Positions 29,802-39,785 of a DNA stretch of 64,000 bases are shown here, in pieces. How positions within the stretch are numbered: the stretch's first letter is position 1; each line of letters begins with the position of its first letter. This DNA is from Histomonas meleagridis (lineage: Eukaryota; Parabasalia; Tritrichomonadida; Dientamoebidae), in the NCBI GenBank assembly GCA_020186115.1, contig WSYJ01000186.1:2215501-2279500 (forward strand). Reading direction: 5' to 3'. A program made the position numbers and the translations under genes. Under the pieces are notes generated by a model that was not told the origin of the DNA, made no database searches, and was given only the letters and a program-made list of their open reading frames with translations.

Positions 29802-30109
29802 CTTTCCAATTAAAAATATGAACAAAGATTTCACCCATAAATACACAACAGAATTTTCAATTGCATACGATAAAAATTTAAGTGCATTCATTTCACATTT
29901 GTTTTGATTTAGCATTGATAAGATTGGATTGTAACAAGGGAGCACTTTTTGTATAGTTTATAAATATTGGGTCATCTAAATACGTTAAAAAATGGGAATA
30001 ACCGCCATGATTTGACTACTTTTTATTTGGTTTACGTATTTTGACAAAACATCTCAATTGTGAGTTGAAATGTTGTCACTAATTTTCATAACTTTATTCA
30101 TTCAAAAAG
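29802..30109. other. Divergent intergenic region
   Basis: No gene is seen. The initiator-like TTCATATTTTTA of the DUF3737 gene lies near 29815 on the minus strand. AACCGCCATGATT at 30001-30013 matches the minus strand at 58726-58738. An initiator-like TTATTCATTCAAAAAG directly precedes the ankyrin pseudogene. Confidence 0.4.
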
Positions 30110-31790
30110 TTGAATACATTAGAATACATCAACAAGTCATTTTATTTTGCACAATATAGAACTTTAGATGAACTCAAAAATGATTCATTCGAACCTCATT
30201 CAGAACAATTTTTAGGCAATTATGAAGAACTATCAAAGAATGATTGGGAGCTTCACAAACAATTAATCAATGAAGGACATAATCCAAACGAAATTGCAAA
30301 AATAATTCGAAATGATGATATAGAAAAACTTCAAGATATATCATCACAAGAAAATTTTGATTTTAATCAATATAATGATCCATCACTTTATGAAAGACGT
30401 TCATTAATTAATCAAGTAGGTGTTACATTAATTGATTACGCAGCATTTTTTTCTTCTGTTAAATGTTTTAAATATTTACTTGTTAATGGTTCTAATATAA
30501 AAAACGCAGGGAAATATGCAATTGCTGGAGGAAACTTAGAGATAATTCATTTATGTGAGCAAAATCGTTCATCATTCGAAGGTGCGTATTCAGCAGCAAT
30601 TGAATTCCATCTCAGTGATATTATGCAATATGTTCATGAAAACGAGATTTTAGACGTAAGATATATAGCCAAATTTGGGAGACAATGTATTTATCATAAT
30701 AACTATGAACTTTTCACATATTTCAAAGATGAAGGAATGGAAAGCGATGATACTTTTATTAATGAAGCAGCGAAGAATGGAAATATATTTCTTGTTCAAT
30801 ATTTTAATGAAGAAGTTCAAATACCTAATGAGGCTTTAGTGTCAGTTTCAAAATCAGGTAATTTAGAATTGGTTAAATATCTTATAACACAAAAGAAAAT
30901 CAATGTAAATGTTAAAGATATTAAATATTTCTATTTAATGTTAATTTCGTGGAAAATGGATTTCTTTAAAATTTTTAATTTTTTTTTGTATTGTTTGATA
31001 CAGCGATTATAGTTGCTTCAGAATATGGGAATTTTGAATTAGTGAAATTTCTTCTTGAGCAAGAAGAAATTAATGTTGATGCAAGAAATGTTTTTTGGTT
31101 TTGTTTAAAATATCTTTCTAATATTTGATGTATTTTAATGATATTTGGACTTAATTGAAATCATTTAAAACTACACTTATTTGGGCATCACAATATAATA
31201 ATATTGAGATATTCAAAATGCTTATTGAACAAAATGATATTGATGTCAATACAAAAGAAATTTATCAAATTTATTTTAATGAATTGGATTTTATTTTGTT
31301 TTTATACTGCACTTATGTATGCATCTTTAAATGGTAGCATACAAATGGTTAAATTACTTCTTGAAAATAAAAAAATTAAAATGAATGTCAGCGATTTTTT
31401 TTGATTTTGGTTCGAATTTGTTTTAATAATTTGATATTTCAAAATAATATTTAAAAATTATTTAAATTATTTGAAACAGCACTTATTTTGGCATCTGAAA
31501 ATGGTCATACAGATATAGTTAAATTACTTCTTGAACAAAAAGGAATTGATATTAATGCTAAAGATATTTATATGTTTTATTTGGTATTCATTTTAATAAT
31601 TTTCTATTTCAAAATAATATTTGGAAATTATTTAAATTATTTGATACAGCACTTATGTGGGCATCTAATAATGATATGTTGAAATAGTTAAATTACTTCT
31701 TGAACAAGAAGGAATTGATACTGATGCTAAAGATATTTATTTGTTTTGATAATTTTATATTCCAAAATAATATTTGGAATTTTTTCATAG
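30110..31790 (+). pseudogene. Trichomonad ankyrin-repeat protein, broken
   Basis: The N-terminal ~270 residues are intact and typical of the trichomonad ankyrin family (LEYINKSFYFAQYRTLDEL, ELHKQLINEGHNPNEIAKII, LIDYAAFFSSVKCFKYLL). The first codon is TTG where an ATG is expected, right after TTCATTCAAAAAG, and the nearest upstream in-frame codon without a stop offers no ATG. After INVNVKD the frame is lost. At least four further ankyrin units (TALIVASEYGNFELVKFLLEQ, LIWASQYNNIEIFKMLIEQ, LMYASLNGSIQMVKLLLEN, LILASENGHTDIVKLLLEQ) follow in different frames. They are separated by AT-rich linkers of about 35-90 bases with stops, some of them copies of one another. The linkers lack the trichomonad splice signals. 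Confidence 0.8.
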
Positions 31791-33459
31791 ATAGTTTAAT
31801 AAAAGAAAAAAGTGACAGTCTTGCAAGTAAACCTTCATAAACGGTTCGGCTGTTTACACCGACTTTTTGTGTGCGTGATTGAATTATCAGCAATGGCAGC
31901 ACCGATGTAACCCCCCTTTTATTGTGCCTTTGTTTGATAAAAATACTGAAAATTTTATACTCGAATCAGCTCCAAATGAGGATTGATATGATGGTGTAAC
32001 GATTAGTTTCTCTTTTGATTATTCCTTTTTTTGTTGTGTTATCTCCCCCAGCGTTAATACTGTCAGCAATGAATTTTGTTTACAGGCCTTGTGCTTTTTG
32101 ATTTGATTGTGCAAATTTTTCAATGTTTCGTTGTAAAAAAATTAAATGCTATCAATAGTCAAATGTTTCTGATATCCAATCAAAAAGCCGAACAATAGAT
32201 AGCAATTTTATCCAAGTATGTCACATATCAGACACTTGTATTCTCACGAAAATAAATATATAATATAATATCTGAACATTCTATCATGGTGTCGTCAATC
32301 AAATATTCGGATGTCATAAGCAATATAAACGAATACATTCTTTCATTATTGAAAAACACTCGATCATCAATTGAACTACCTCAAACCATTATATAAAATT
32401 TCATGTGTATCGCATTTTGTCAATATTTTCAGACTTTTCAATTCGAGAAATTCTAAACGATTCATAATTTTTTTTATCTTCTACAAAAATATAAATCATT
32501 TTATAAACCTACAAGCCTAGGCAAGCCTTTTAAGTAACAAAATTCCAAAAGATTATGTAATAAGTATATTCATTTATTAAGAGATCTTATTACTTTTCTT
32601 TACGACTAAGAAGTTCTTGAAACTCCATTCTTTGCTTGTTAAAAGTATAACATTTCATTCATGTAAAGTTGTTGTAAATTAGTTATGTCAAACTTCACGA
32701 ACTGTTTATTCAAAAATTATTATGAATAGTGCACTGGCCAGCAAATAAACTTATACAAACTTTGAACAATTGCCTTTAATATTGAAGATATAAATAAAAA
32801 TTAATTTTGCAATAAATCAGCATAGACATTAGTCATGAGCAAAGGCAACATATAATCCAAATTAGTTAAGCTCTTAATGTATTATCATTTTGATAATTAT
32901 TTCTGATTTATTCTAAAATGATTTCTATTATCTAAATTTGCTAAGAAAACATAATTACATTTTGATTTTCTCTTTTCTTCAGTCATGTTACGCCATGTTT
33001 CAAACAAAAATTCTGAATTTTGAAAAAAAATTAATTTTCCCAATTTTCCCATTTGACCTATTGTCAAACTTGCTGAAATAACGCATTATGTATGATATTT
33101 CCAAATACAAGAGTATGAAATGCCAGAAAAGTTCACCGCAACCTCGAGTGTGCTGATGTTATTTTCAAATTCAATGCAATATAAACACGTAAACCATTAA
33201 ATAATTCAAAGGGCATACAATTTTTGTGATGACGAATGATAGAGCTTAACGTCCTTCTTTATAAGAAAACTTTTTATTGTTAGATCATGAATTTAAGTCA
33301 TAATAATTCTAATCTATATGTATGTGTATGATGAAAATCACAAAGAGCATAAAAAATAATGAATTAGAAAAACGAAACATTTAATTGAAGTTCTTCTAAA
33401 GCTATACGAAGTAGGAAAGAGAAATTGTTATTTTTATTTCTAATTGCATAGTACTTATC
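31791..33459. other. Long intergenic region with coding-like scraps
   Basis: No intact gene in about 1.67 kb. Near 31845 AAACGGTT resembles a Myb-type box. From about 31932 a broken frame reads FDKNTENFILESAPNED, then a stop, then YDGVTISFSFDYS. A 36-codon frame with gene-like codons (MVSSIKYSDVISNINEYILS...) lies at 32286-32396. These look like remains of decayed genes, but none could be assigned. Confidence 0.35.
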
Positions 33460-33999
33460 TTAGAACATTAGATCAAAATATTGATATCCGCCCGAAGATA
33501 ATGAATCATCAAAAAATCCAGTTTCGAAAATATCACCTGCGATAAATTGTAAGTTATCTTTTGAGGTGCAGATGGTATCATTCTTTTTCTCTTGTGATTT
33601 TGGTGCACTATTTTCTTGTTGCATGTTTTTGATTGATTCCGTTAAAAAAATTTGTCTATTGTTATGCCTTTGTATAACATGCCAACGATTTTTAACGCTA
33701 ACATCCGTTCTATTGTGGAAAAACTTGGATATTTTCACCCATTTTTGTCCAAATTTATGGACCAATATAATCAACATTTTATCTTCTTCTGGGGTAAATG
33801 GTTCATATCTATTCATGGGCGAGAGGTATTTTAGCCATCTTTCTCGACATTGTCTTGGATTTCTATCTTTCATTAATGATGAAATTAAATTCCAATTTTC
33901 ATCACCAAATTGCATTACTAATAGCCTTAATTTGATGTCCTCCTCTAAGCTAAATTTTACCTTAGGATGCGGTTTGCCAATCTGGGTAATTCTTGACAT
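33460..33999 (-). CDS. R2R3 Myb-like DNA-binding protein
   Basis: The 179-residue protein starts at ATG 33999. It carries two Myb repeats: R2 at about 14-62 (FSLEEDIKLRLLVMQFGDENWNLISSLM...RQCRERWLKYL) and R3 at about 67-112 (FTPEEDKMLIILVHKFGQKWVKISKFFHNRTDVSVKNRWHVI). The R3 third helix KNRWH is the DNA-reading helix. The C-terminal 65 residues are polar with an acidic end. Trichomonads use such Myb factors to control promoters of the YAACGR type, the kind of site seen upstream of many genes here, so this protein could be one of their regulators. That link is inference. Confidence 0.93.
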   Translation of the reverse strand: MSRITQIGKPHPKVKFSLEEDIKLRLLVMQFGDENWNLISSLMKDRNPRQCRERWLKYLSPMNRYEPFTPEEDKMLIILVHKFGQKWVKISKFFHNRTDVSVKNRWHVIQRHNNRQIFLTESIKNMQQENSAPKSQEKKNDTICTSKDNLQFIAGDIFETGFFDDSLSSGGYQYFDLMF

Positions 34000-35485
34000 G
34001 AAAAATGTGACTTTAAAAGTCGAAACTTTTTTAATGGATCGGAGATGTTTTTCAAAACGTACTCAATTACCGTCCCATTCAAATTTGATTCAAACCCATG
34101 AACCACACGATCAGACTCCTTCAGAAAAATCAATGGCCTCTCAAATTGGTTTTGTGAGGTTTTCTGTGAAATAAAAACATCAAGAAAGAACCAATGAAAT
34201 TGATTATATAGGTTTTGAGAAGAATTATGCCAAAATAAATGATGAAAATGAATTTAACAAATAATGGAGATGATAAATATATACGTAGGCATGAATTTAT
34301 TTGGGAAAAATTAATTATTATTTACAAATTATCAAAAATTATATTTTGATCAATGATAACAAATGAATTACAAATAACAAGTTATTTATTTGTTTTCATT
34401 TATTATAAAAGGGAAAAAATATCACAAAAAAAATTCAAAATAAATTCGAATCATAATGCCATCAGAATTCAAAAATAAACCAAAAAAAATTTATAGATAT
34501 GAACAGTAATCGCAGACATATTAAATAATGAAAATTATTATATAATATCAGATATTCGTCAAACGAATTCTTCAATTTCATACACCAATTCATTGGGCAT
34601 TATGTCCTAGTTATCATGATATGATTATTATCCATATTCTTATCAGAAAACAATTAAATTTGACAAATACAAATTTCAAACATTTCAGGAAATCATCTCA
34701 TTAAATGACGTATACATCATTAGCATGTCACCGCCACTCTATTCATATGATTTTGGTTCTTTTTATTAGATTCTATTTGTTCCAACGCTCAAATACCTTT
34801 TGTGAGGTTTCTGATCTCAGAAATTTGCGCAAATTTGAATGGATCAAACCGAAATTGCTCTGAATTTTCAAACCTTTTATTCGCAAATAAAAATATCGTC
34901 TCAATATAACCAATTCAAATTCACCTGTTACACATAAAAATTGTCTGCGACGGTTTATACGTTATGTGATATTCAATTGAATACCTCGCAAAAGTATTCG
35001 ATCAAATTCAAAAGCAAAAAAATTTCCATTCAAGTTCTGTTTCTTGCAATTTTCCTTCCTATTGCAATCATATGAGCAATAGAAAGTGAGTGCAAAACAT
35101 TTGCATAAGTTCCATACAACTTTAAGAAATCAAATTTGATAACATTTGAAAAAAAAATTACAAATTTTAACTAAATGCAAATGATTTACATCCACTACAC
35201 AACAGCACATTTTATGTACTTCAAATCCATTACCAAATTTTACAAATATCTCAAAAATTGCAAATTTATTTGCTCCGTTTCTCATTTTGCGCACTTTAAC
35301 AATTGCACATTGATAACATTTCGTTTGTTTCCTTATGCGCTTTCGTTTCATTCATCTTATGCATTTACCCTAAAAACGTTACAATTTGTGCACAAAAAGT
35401 TCGTTACCACAAAAAATAAATTGTTGTGGGGTGGCATTTTTTTAAAAAATTGGTGTTTAATTGAAAAAAAATAAAAAAAAAAAAG
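34000..35485. other. Long AT-rich intergenic region
   Basis: No gene is visible in about 1.5 kb. Open frames here (for example 35175-35474 plus and 35130-35351 minus) show no motif and overlap each other. Two words GTGAGGTTTTCTGTG (34155-34169) and TGTGAGGTTTCTGATC (34800-34815) are alike. The region holds the promoter of the Myb gene. Confidence 0.4.
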
Positions 35486-37735
35486 TTAAAGCTCATCAAG
35501 TAAAGTAACGAGCTTTTGTACTATCATCTTTGAAGATTCACGTTTCTTATTTGTAAATGCACTCTTGACTTCGGACTTTATGTCTTCTCTAAAAAGGTTT
35601 ATATGTTTCTCTTGGTTTGCTAACAAACTCTTCTTTTGTTGTGTAAACTTTGCGATTATTTCTTCGGCTTTCTTCTGTATGTTTTGGCAATCTTTAATCA
35701 TTTGTTGAATATGCTCTGATTGTTGTTCTCCAAGTTGTGCAACAGTTTCTTGTTTTTGTCGGATTTCTTCTGATATTCGACTGGACTTATCAATGAATTC
35801 TGTACGAAGTGCTTCAAGATCTCCATCACATTTTAACATAAATTCATTAACTTCTTTAAGTGATTCAGTGATTTTATCATCGATTGCTTTGTTCAAAAGT
35901 GTTCTCTTTTCAGATAAACGCGTTTTAATCGCATTACCAAATGATCGCAGCTCATCAAATGTTTCAAGTTCCCATCTTTCTGGTGTATATAAACGCCTTT
36001 TTTGTTGTATCTTTGGAGATGGTATTGACGTAACATTTGTTTGTTGGATTTCTACTTTTTCTTCTTGTTTCAGTGGTTGCTCTGGTTGTGAAAACGGATC
36101 TTCACTATCATCTGATTCATCGAGATCAAATGATTGAGAAATATTTGCAATAGGAACATCATCATCTAACTCAAGTTCATTAAGTGATTCTTCATCTTGT
36201 TCATTATTCTTTGGCTGTTTACTTTCATTTTTTTGTTTTGACTCTTTTTTGATATTTATCGATGGAATAATTTTTGGTTTTGATGTTGAAACTTCTTCAA
36301 TAGGTTCAACTTTTGGTTCCTTTTTTATATTTATTAATTGATTAAAGTTATTTTCATTTGTTTCTATTTCATCACTATTATCTGAAAGAATTTCAATGAT
36401 TTCATTTTTGACTCTTTTTGATGATTTTGTTGGTGTTGTTGACTTGACTTTACCTGATGAATAAAATATTTGTTTTGGTAATGGCGTTTTTGATTGTTTT
36501 TGAGGTGTTTTAGGTTTAAGTACTCTAACTTTATCACTTTTAACTTTTGGCGTTGCTGATTTTGTTTTGGATTTTGCTTTAGTTTCAACGGATTTCTTTG
36601 GCTTTGGTGTTAATGATGTCATATTTTTTATTTTTGGTTTTGGTATTGTTCGAAATGGAATTGTTCCATATCTTTGTTGTGCAATATTAAACATTTCTGG
36701 TTCAGGGTCAATCGGTATAAACACAATCATTTTATCATCATTCATAAAATATTCTGTTAATGTATCGAAATCTTTTGTTATACCTATTGCCCAATACTTT
36801 TCATTCGACCCAAAACCAGAGATATTTTCACTTTTCAAAGTAATTAATTCTAAATCATTATCACCCATTGAAAATTCGGTATTTTTTGAGATCCAAAGTA
36901 ATATTGTATCGGACCCAATATACAAAGTATGTTTTCCTGACCCTAAGTTATTTCCAATCATAACTTTTTTAATATAACATTGAACAATTCGATCATTATC
37001 TCTTCTTTCGAGATTAATTGTCTTTATAAAGTCTAAGATTCCATCTCGAAAATTGTCCGCTGTAATACTACAAAGTTGATTTCCATATTGTCCAAAAATT
37101 TTTGTTTTGAATTCATTGGATGGTTTCATCGGAAGAACAATTCTCCATAAGAATTCAACGGAAAATATTTGAACCATCGGATTTCCTGTTGTTAAAATTA
37201 GGTTAAAAACAGCTGATATTTTCCCTCTCGATGTATTTTGCGCAAAAAATATTCGGTTTTCTTGATGATGAGTAACAGTACAAACAAGAAGTTCCATAGC
37301 TTTAGAAAGAAGACTTGGATGAAGAGTTGACTGTTCAATTGATGTTAGTAAATATTCATGAATTGACATGCATAATTGTGATTTCAATTTTTGAGATATT
37401 GATATAAGATCATATACAACTATTAACATTAGTTGCTCACTTCCATCAATGCTCCTAGATGATGATGCATATGAAAGCATCTTGTCAAGAATTGATGAGA
37501 AAACAGGTCCTTGATCGACAATTTGATTGATTAGTGATGTATTTCTACTTAGTAATAATAAAATTTCGGCAATGATACTTAACAAGCCATCTGAGTTCAT
37601 CGACTCTTTAAGTACTTCAAGTAACTTCTTTTGAGCTTTAATTGTAATCTTTGGGCCTGGATGTTGTTTGAGCAACTCCAGAATCGAATTTGGCGTTGGC
37701 TTTCCTTTAATAAGATGATCATTTAAGTTCTGCAT
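35486..37735 (-). CDS. SYCP2-like chromosome axis protein candidate
   Basis: The 749-residue protein starts at ATG 37735. Domains: helical ARM-like N-terminus (about 1-245); a beta-rich PH/Spt16-like domain (about 250-365: LGSGKHTLYIGSDTILLWISK, ELITLKSENISGF, MIVFIPIDPEPEMFNIAQQRYG); a long Lys/Pro/Ser basic and acidic disordered part (about 370-590); and a C-terminal coiled coil (about 600-745). That order, and the pairing of 'beta strand, DNDLEL.T, ...MIVFIPID...' with a following helix, matches SYCP2, whose coiled-coil C-terminus is shared with yeast Red1 and plant ASY3, the meiotic axis core proteins. Sequence similarity is low, so this is a structural argument. A TAAACGGTTTTGACT box lies 55 bases upstream. 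Confidence 0.5.
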   Translation of the reverse strand: MQNLNDHLIKGKPTPNSILELLKQHPGPKITIKAQKKLLEVLKESMNSDGLLSIIAEILLLLSRNTSLINQIVDQGPVFSSILDKMLSYASSSRSIDGSEQLMLIVVYDLISISQKLKSQLCMSIHEYLLTSIEQSTLHPSLLSKAMELLVCTVTHHQENRIFFAQNTSRGKISAVFNLILTTGNPMVQIFSVEFLWRIVLPMKPSNEFKTKIFGQYGNQLCSITADNFRDGILDFIKTINLERRDNDRIVQCYIKKVMIGNNLGSGKHTLYIGSDTILLWISKNTEFSMGDNDLELITLKSENISGFGSNEKYWAIGITKDFDTLTEYFMNDDKMIVFIPIDPEPEMFNIAQQRYGTIPFRTIPKPKIKNMTSLTPKPKKSVETKAKSKTKSATPKVKSDKVRVLKPKTPQKQSKTPLPKQIFYSSGKVKSTTPTKSSKRVKNEIIEILSDNSDEIETNENNFNQLINIKKEPKVEPIEEVSTSKPKIIPSINIKKESKQKNESKQPKNNEQDEESLNELELDDDVPIANISQSFDLDESDDSEDPFSQPEQPLKQEEKVEIQQTNVTSIPSPKIQQKRRLYTPERWELETFDELRSFGNAIKTRLSEKRTLLNKAIDDKITESLKEVNEFMLKCDGDLEALRTEFIDKSSRISEEIRQKQETVAQLGEQQSEHIQQMIKDCQNIQKKAEEIIAKFTQQKKSLLANQEKHINLFREDIKSEVKSAFTNKKRESSKMIVQKLVTLLDEL

Positions 37736-38188
37736 TCAGATATCTAATTTGTGCATCAAAACATTGATGCGATTTTTGTGAAAATAGTCAAAACCGTTTA
37801 TCGATTTGTCACTTTTTGGTAAAAAGGTGAAAGACGTTTATTTTGCTGATGAAGCTATATTTGAATAGTTTACTTACAGATTATGTTACAACATTTGCAA
37901 ATCTTCAAATATTTATATAAAACATATGATTTTACAAATTTGTCAAAAAAATTTTGGTAAACTTTCTAATAACCAATTATGGAAGTATGAGAAGAATTAA
38001 GAAGATCACTTTTTATAATAAAACTTAAGTATAGTTTTACATTTTAAAAAAACTATTTCTACAATAGATGTTTCTTTTCGAATAACTAAAAAATTTAAAC
38101 TAAAGTTTCGAAACTTGAATCTTACATATGCATAATTTAAAAAAAAATTAAAATAATAAAACACAAAAGTTTTATTCCCAATCATTTA
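37736..38188. other. Intergenic region
   Basis: No gene is seen. Apart from the promoter box at 37786-37800 the DNA is AT-rich with several homopolymer runs. Confidence 0.4.
37791..37800 (-). promoter_or_regulatory. Myb-type box, extended form
   Basis: On the minus strand TAAACGGTTTTGACT (37786-37800) lies about 50 bases before the SYCP2-like ATG. The same extended word occurs before the RFC gene and, on the other strand, before the helicase gene. Confidence 0.45.
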
Positions 38189-39169
38189 TCAAAATTCGAA
38201 ATCTCTAAAATGCATATAAAGTTTCATGTTTTTTTTTATCATAAATTCCCCAAATGAAACAAAATTATCTTTTATCCACTTATGATGGAGAGCTTCATCA
38301 GCTGTTATCCTTTGATTGGGATTTGTATTCATCATTTTCACTATTAAATCTTTTGCTTCTTCCGAAATTTGAGGGGTTTTTGGAAATGAATCGAGAGTAA
38401 TTCCGTTTACAATTTGTTGAAACATTTCATTTTGATCAGATGGATTAAATGGTACAAATCCTGTTAGGATGTAATACATAATAAGTCCTGCAGCCCAAAT
38501 GTCAACAGGACAAGAATATGATTCATCACGAACAATTTCTGGAGCCCAAAACAATGGATTCCCAAGTTTTTGGTGAAGAGAGTTATCTTCAGATATCGTG
38601 GCAGTAAACGAAAGACCTGTCAAGCGAATATTTTGATAGTCATGGTCATTATTTGTGATTAAAATATGAGTTAAATTAATATTTCTATGAACTAAAAATT
38701 GCTGATGAATGCATCTAATCGAACTTAAAAGCTGAAACATGATTATACTTGCTTTTTTCTCATCAAAAATACTATTAGTCTGAATATATTCAAAAAGATT
38801 TTCATTGTGCCAATCAGTGATAATGCCAAAATAGCTTTGATCTGTGGAATGAATTGTATCAATAAAATCAACTATGTATTCAAATCTGCTAAGTAACTTC
38901 AGAGCACTTACCTCGTTTTCGAAAAACACTGAATTTGACCCTACATTTTTTAATAATTTGACAGCAACTCGGGAATTATTATAAAAAGCTACATATACAG
39001 TTGGATAGGAATCATCAAGACCCTTAACAATCATTTTGTTAAAGTTGAGAGATTTAGAACTTAGTTCTAAACCACTTGAATTAATGTAGGTTTTGGTCGG
39101 AGCATCATCATCCATGATTTGATGAGATTTTAAGTTGTTTCCAAAATCTTTTTTGGACGATTTACACAT
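38189..39169 (-). CDS. Protein kinase-like pseudokinase
   Basis: The 326-residue protein is a kinase fold of CAMK-like type (about 45-302): VAVKLL with Lys71; alpha-C Glu near 84-86; catalytic-loop region FLVHRNINLTHILI; WAPEIV (209-213); VDIWAAGLIMYYILTGFVPF; and QRITADEALHHKWI. Key residues are changed: HRD Asp is Asn163, the loop Lys and Asn are Asn165 and His168, the DFG position reads LTGLSF with no Asp, and no Gly-rich loop GxGxxG is seen. It should lack normal kinase activity and may act as a scaffold or allosteric partner. A second ATG (MDDDAPTK, residue 19) could be the true start. No frameshift or stop indicates decay, so it is a conserved-looking pseudokinase, not a pseudogene. Confidence 0.88.
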   Translation of the reverse strand: MCKSSKKDFGNNLKSHQIMDDDAPTKTYINSSGLELSSKSLNFNKMIVKGLDDSYPTVYVAFYNNSRVAVKLLKNVGSNSVFFENEVSALKLLSRFEYIVDFIDTIHSTDQSYFGIITDWHNENLFEYIQTNSIFDEKKASIIMFQLLSSIRCIHQQFLVHRNINLTHILITNNDHDYQNIRLTGLSFTATISEDNSLHQKLGNPLFWAPEIVRDESYSCPVDIWAAGLIMYYILTGFVPFNPSDQNEMFQQIVNGITLDSFPKTPQISEEAKDLIVKMMNTNPNQRITADEALHHKWIKDNFVSFGEFMIKKNMKLYMHFRDFEF

Positions 39170-39528
39170 GTAAAATACACAAAAAATTTATGTCGACATT
39201 GTAATACAATTCAGAGATTTGAAATGTCAAAACAACAATTGAATACTTTATTTGAGAAGGAACTTGCCAAGTAAAAACGAAAGCTTTGATTGATCGATCA
39301 AGGAAGGGTGCTATAAATATAAAGATATTAAAAACAAGTTAAGGGTAGTTTCAAATTCCCAAATTGAATATGATAAATGGAATTAAAAAAGAAAATAATA
39401 AACAAAGTACTTTATTATGTTGTATTTTGTAATTTTATAATAAATAAAAATGAAAATATTTTGAAACTCAATGATGAAAAAAGATTATGGGAATAAACAG
39501 CACAAAATTATGCAAAACATCATTAAAG
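39170..39528. other. Intergenic region
   Basis: No gene is seen in 359 bases of AT-rich DNA upstream of both the pseudokinase and the eS30 gene. Confidence 0.4.
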
Positions 39529-39596
39529 AAACCGTTAAACGGATAATTTATCGTCAACGGTTTATGGTTTGAACGGTTTGGTCCTCCTTTTATCAA
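39529..39596 (+). promoter_or_regulatory. eS30 promoter: three Myb-type boxes and CCTTTT initiator region
   Basis: AAACCGTTAAAC (39529-39540), CAACGGTTTA (39555-39564) and GAACGGTTTG (39571-39580) lie within 70 bases of the ATG. GTCCTCCTTTTATCAA directly precedes the ATG and contains the CCTTT core of a known trichomonad start-site motif. It is the densest cluster of boxes in the window. Confidence 0.55.
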
Positions 39597-39785
39597 ATGG
39601 GTAAAGTTCACGGTTCACTCGCACAAGCCGGTAAGGTTCGTTCTAACACTCCAAAGGTTCCAAAGATGGAAAAGCCAAAGCCACTTCGTGGACGTGCCGC
39701 TACACGCAAGCACTACAACAAGTATTTCCTTTCTGCCAACCCAGATGCCAAGCGCAAGGTTGGTCCAAACTCACAAAGCCAATAA
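39597..39785 (+). CDS. RPS30: Small-subunit ribosomal protein eS30
   Basis: The 62-residue protein reads GKVHGSLAQAGKVRSNTPKV, then a basic stretch (GRAATRKHYNKYF) and a KVGPNSQSQ end, matching eS30. In animals eS30 is made as a fusion to a ubiquitin-like domain (FAU); here it begins directly with the ribosomal part, as in yeast. Codon use is strongly biased (GGT, AAG, CGT/CGC), as expected for a highly expressed gene. It is a structural component near the decoding site of the 40S subunit. Confidence 0.96.
   Translation: MGKVHGSLAQAGKVRSNTPKVPKMEKPKPLRGRAATRKHYNKYFLSANPDAKRKVGPNSQSQ

Noticed and set aside
29802-29945. 48-codon upstream extension of the DUF3737 gene with hydrophobic residues that could be a signal anchor
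   Set aside because: The family protein starts at MKTFENQKF, and an initiator-like TTCATATTTTTA lies inside the extension.
30900-31650. Ankyrin linkers as spliceosomal introns
   Set aside because: No ACTAAC-type branch/acceptor block, no constant 5' GTATGT, and two of five 3' junctions do not end in AG (CTACAC, CTGCAC).
33566-34174. 202-codon plus-strand frame opposite the Myb gene
   Set aside because: It is a shadow of the Myb coding strand with no domain of its own.
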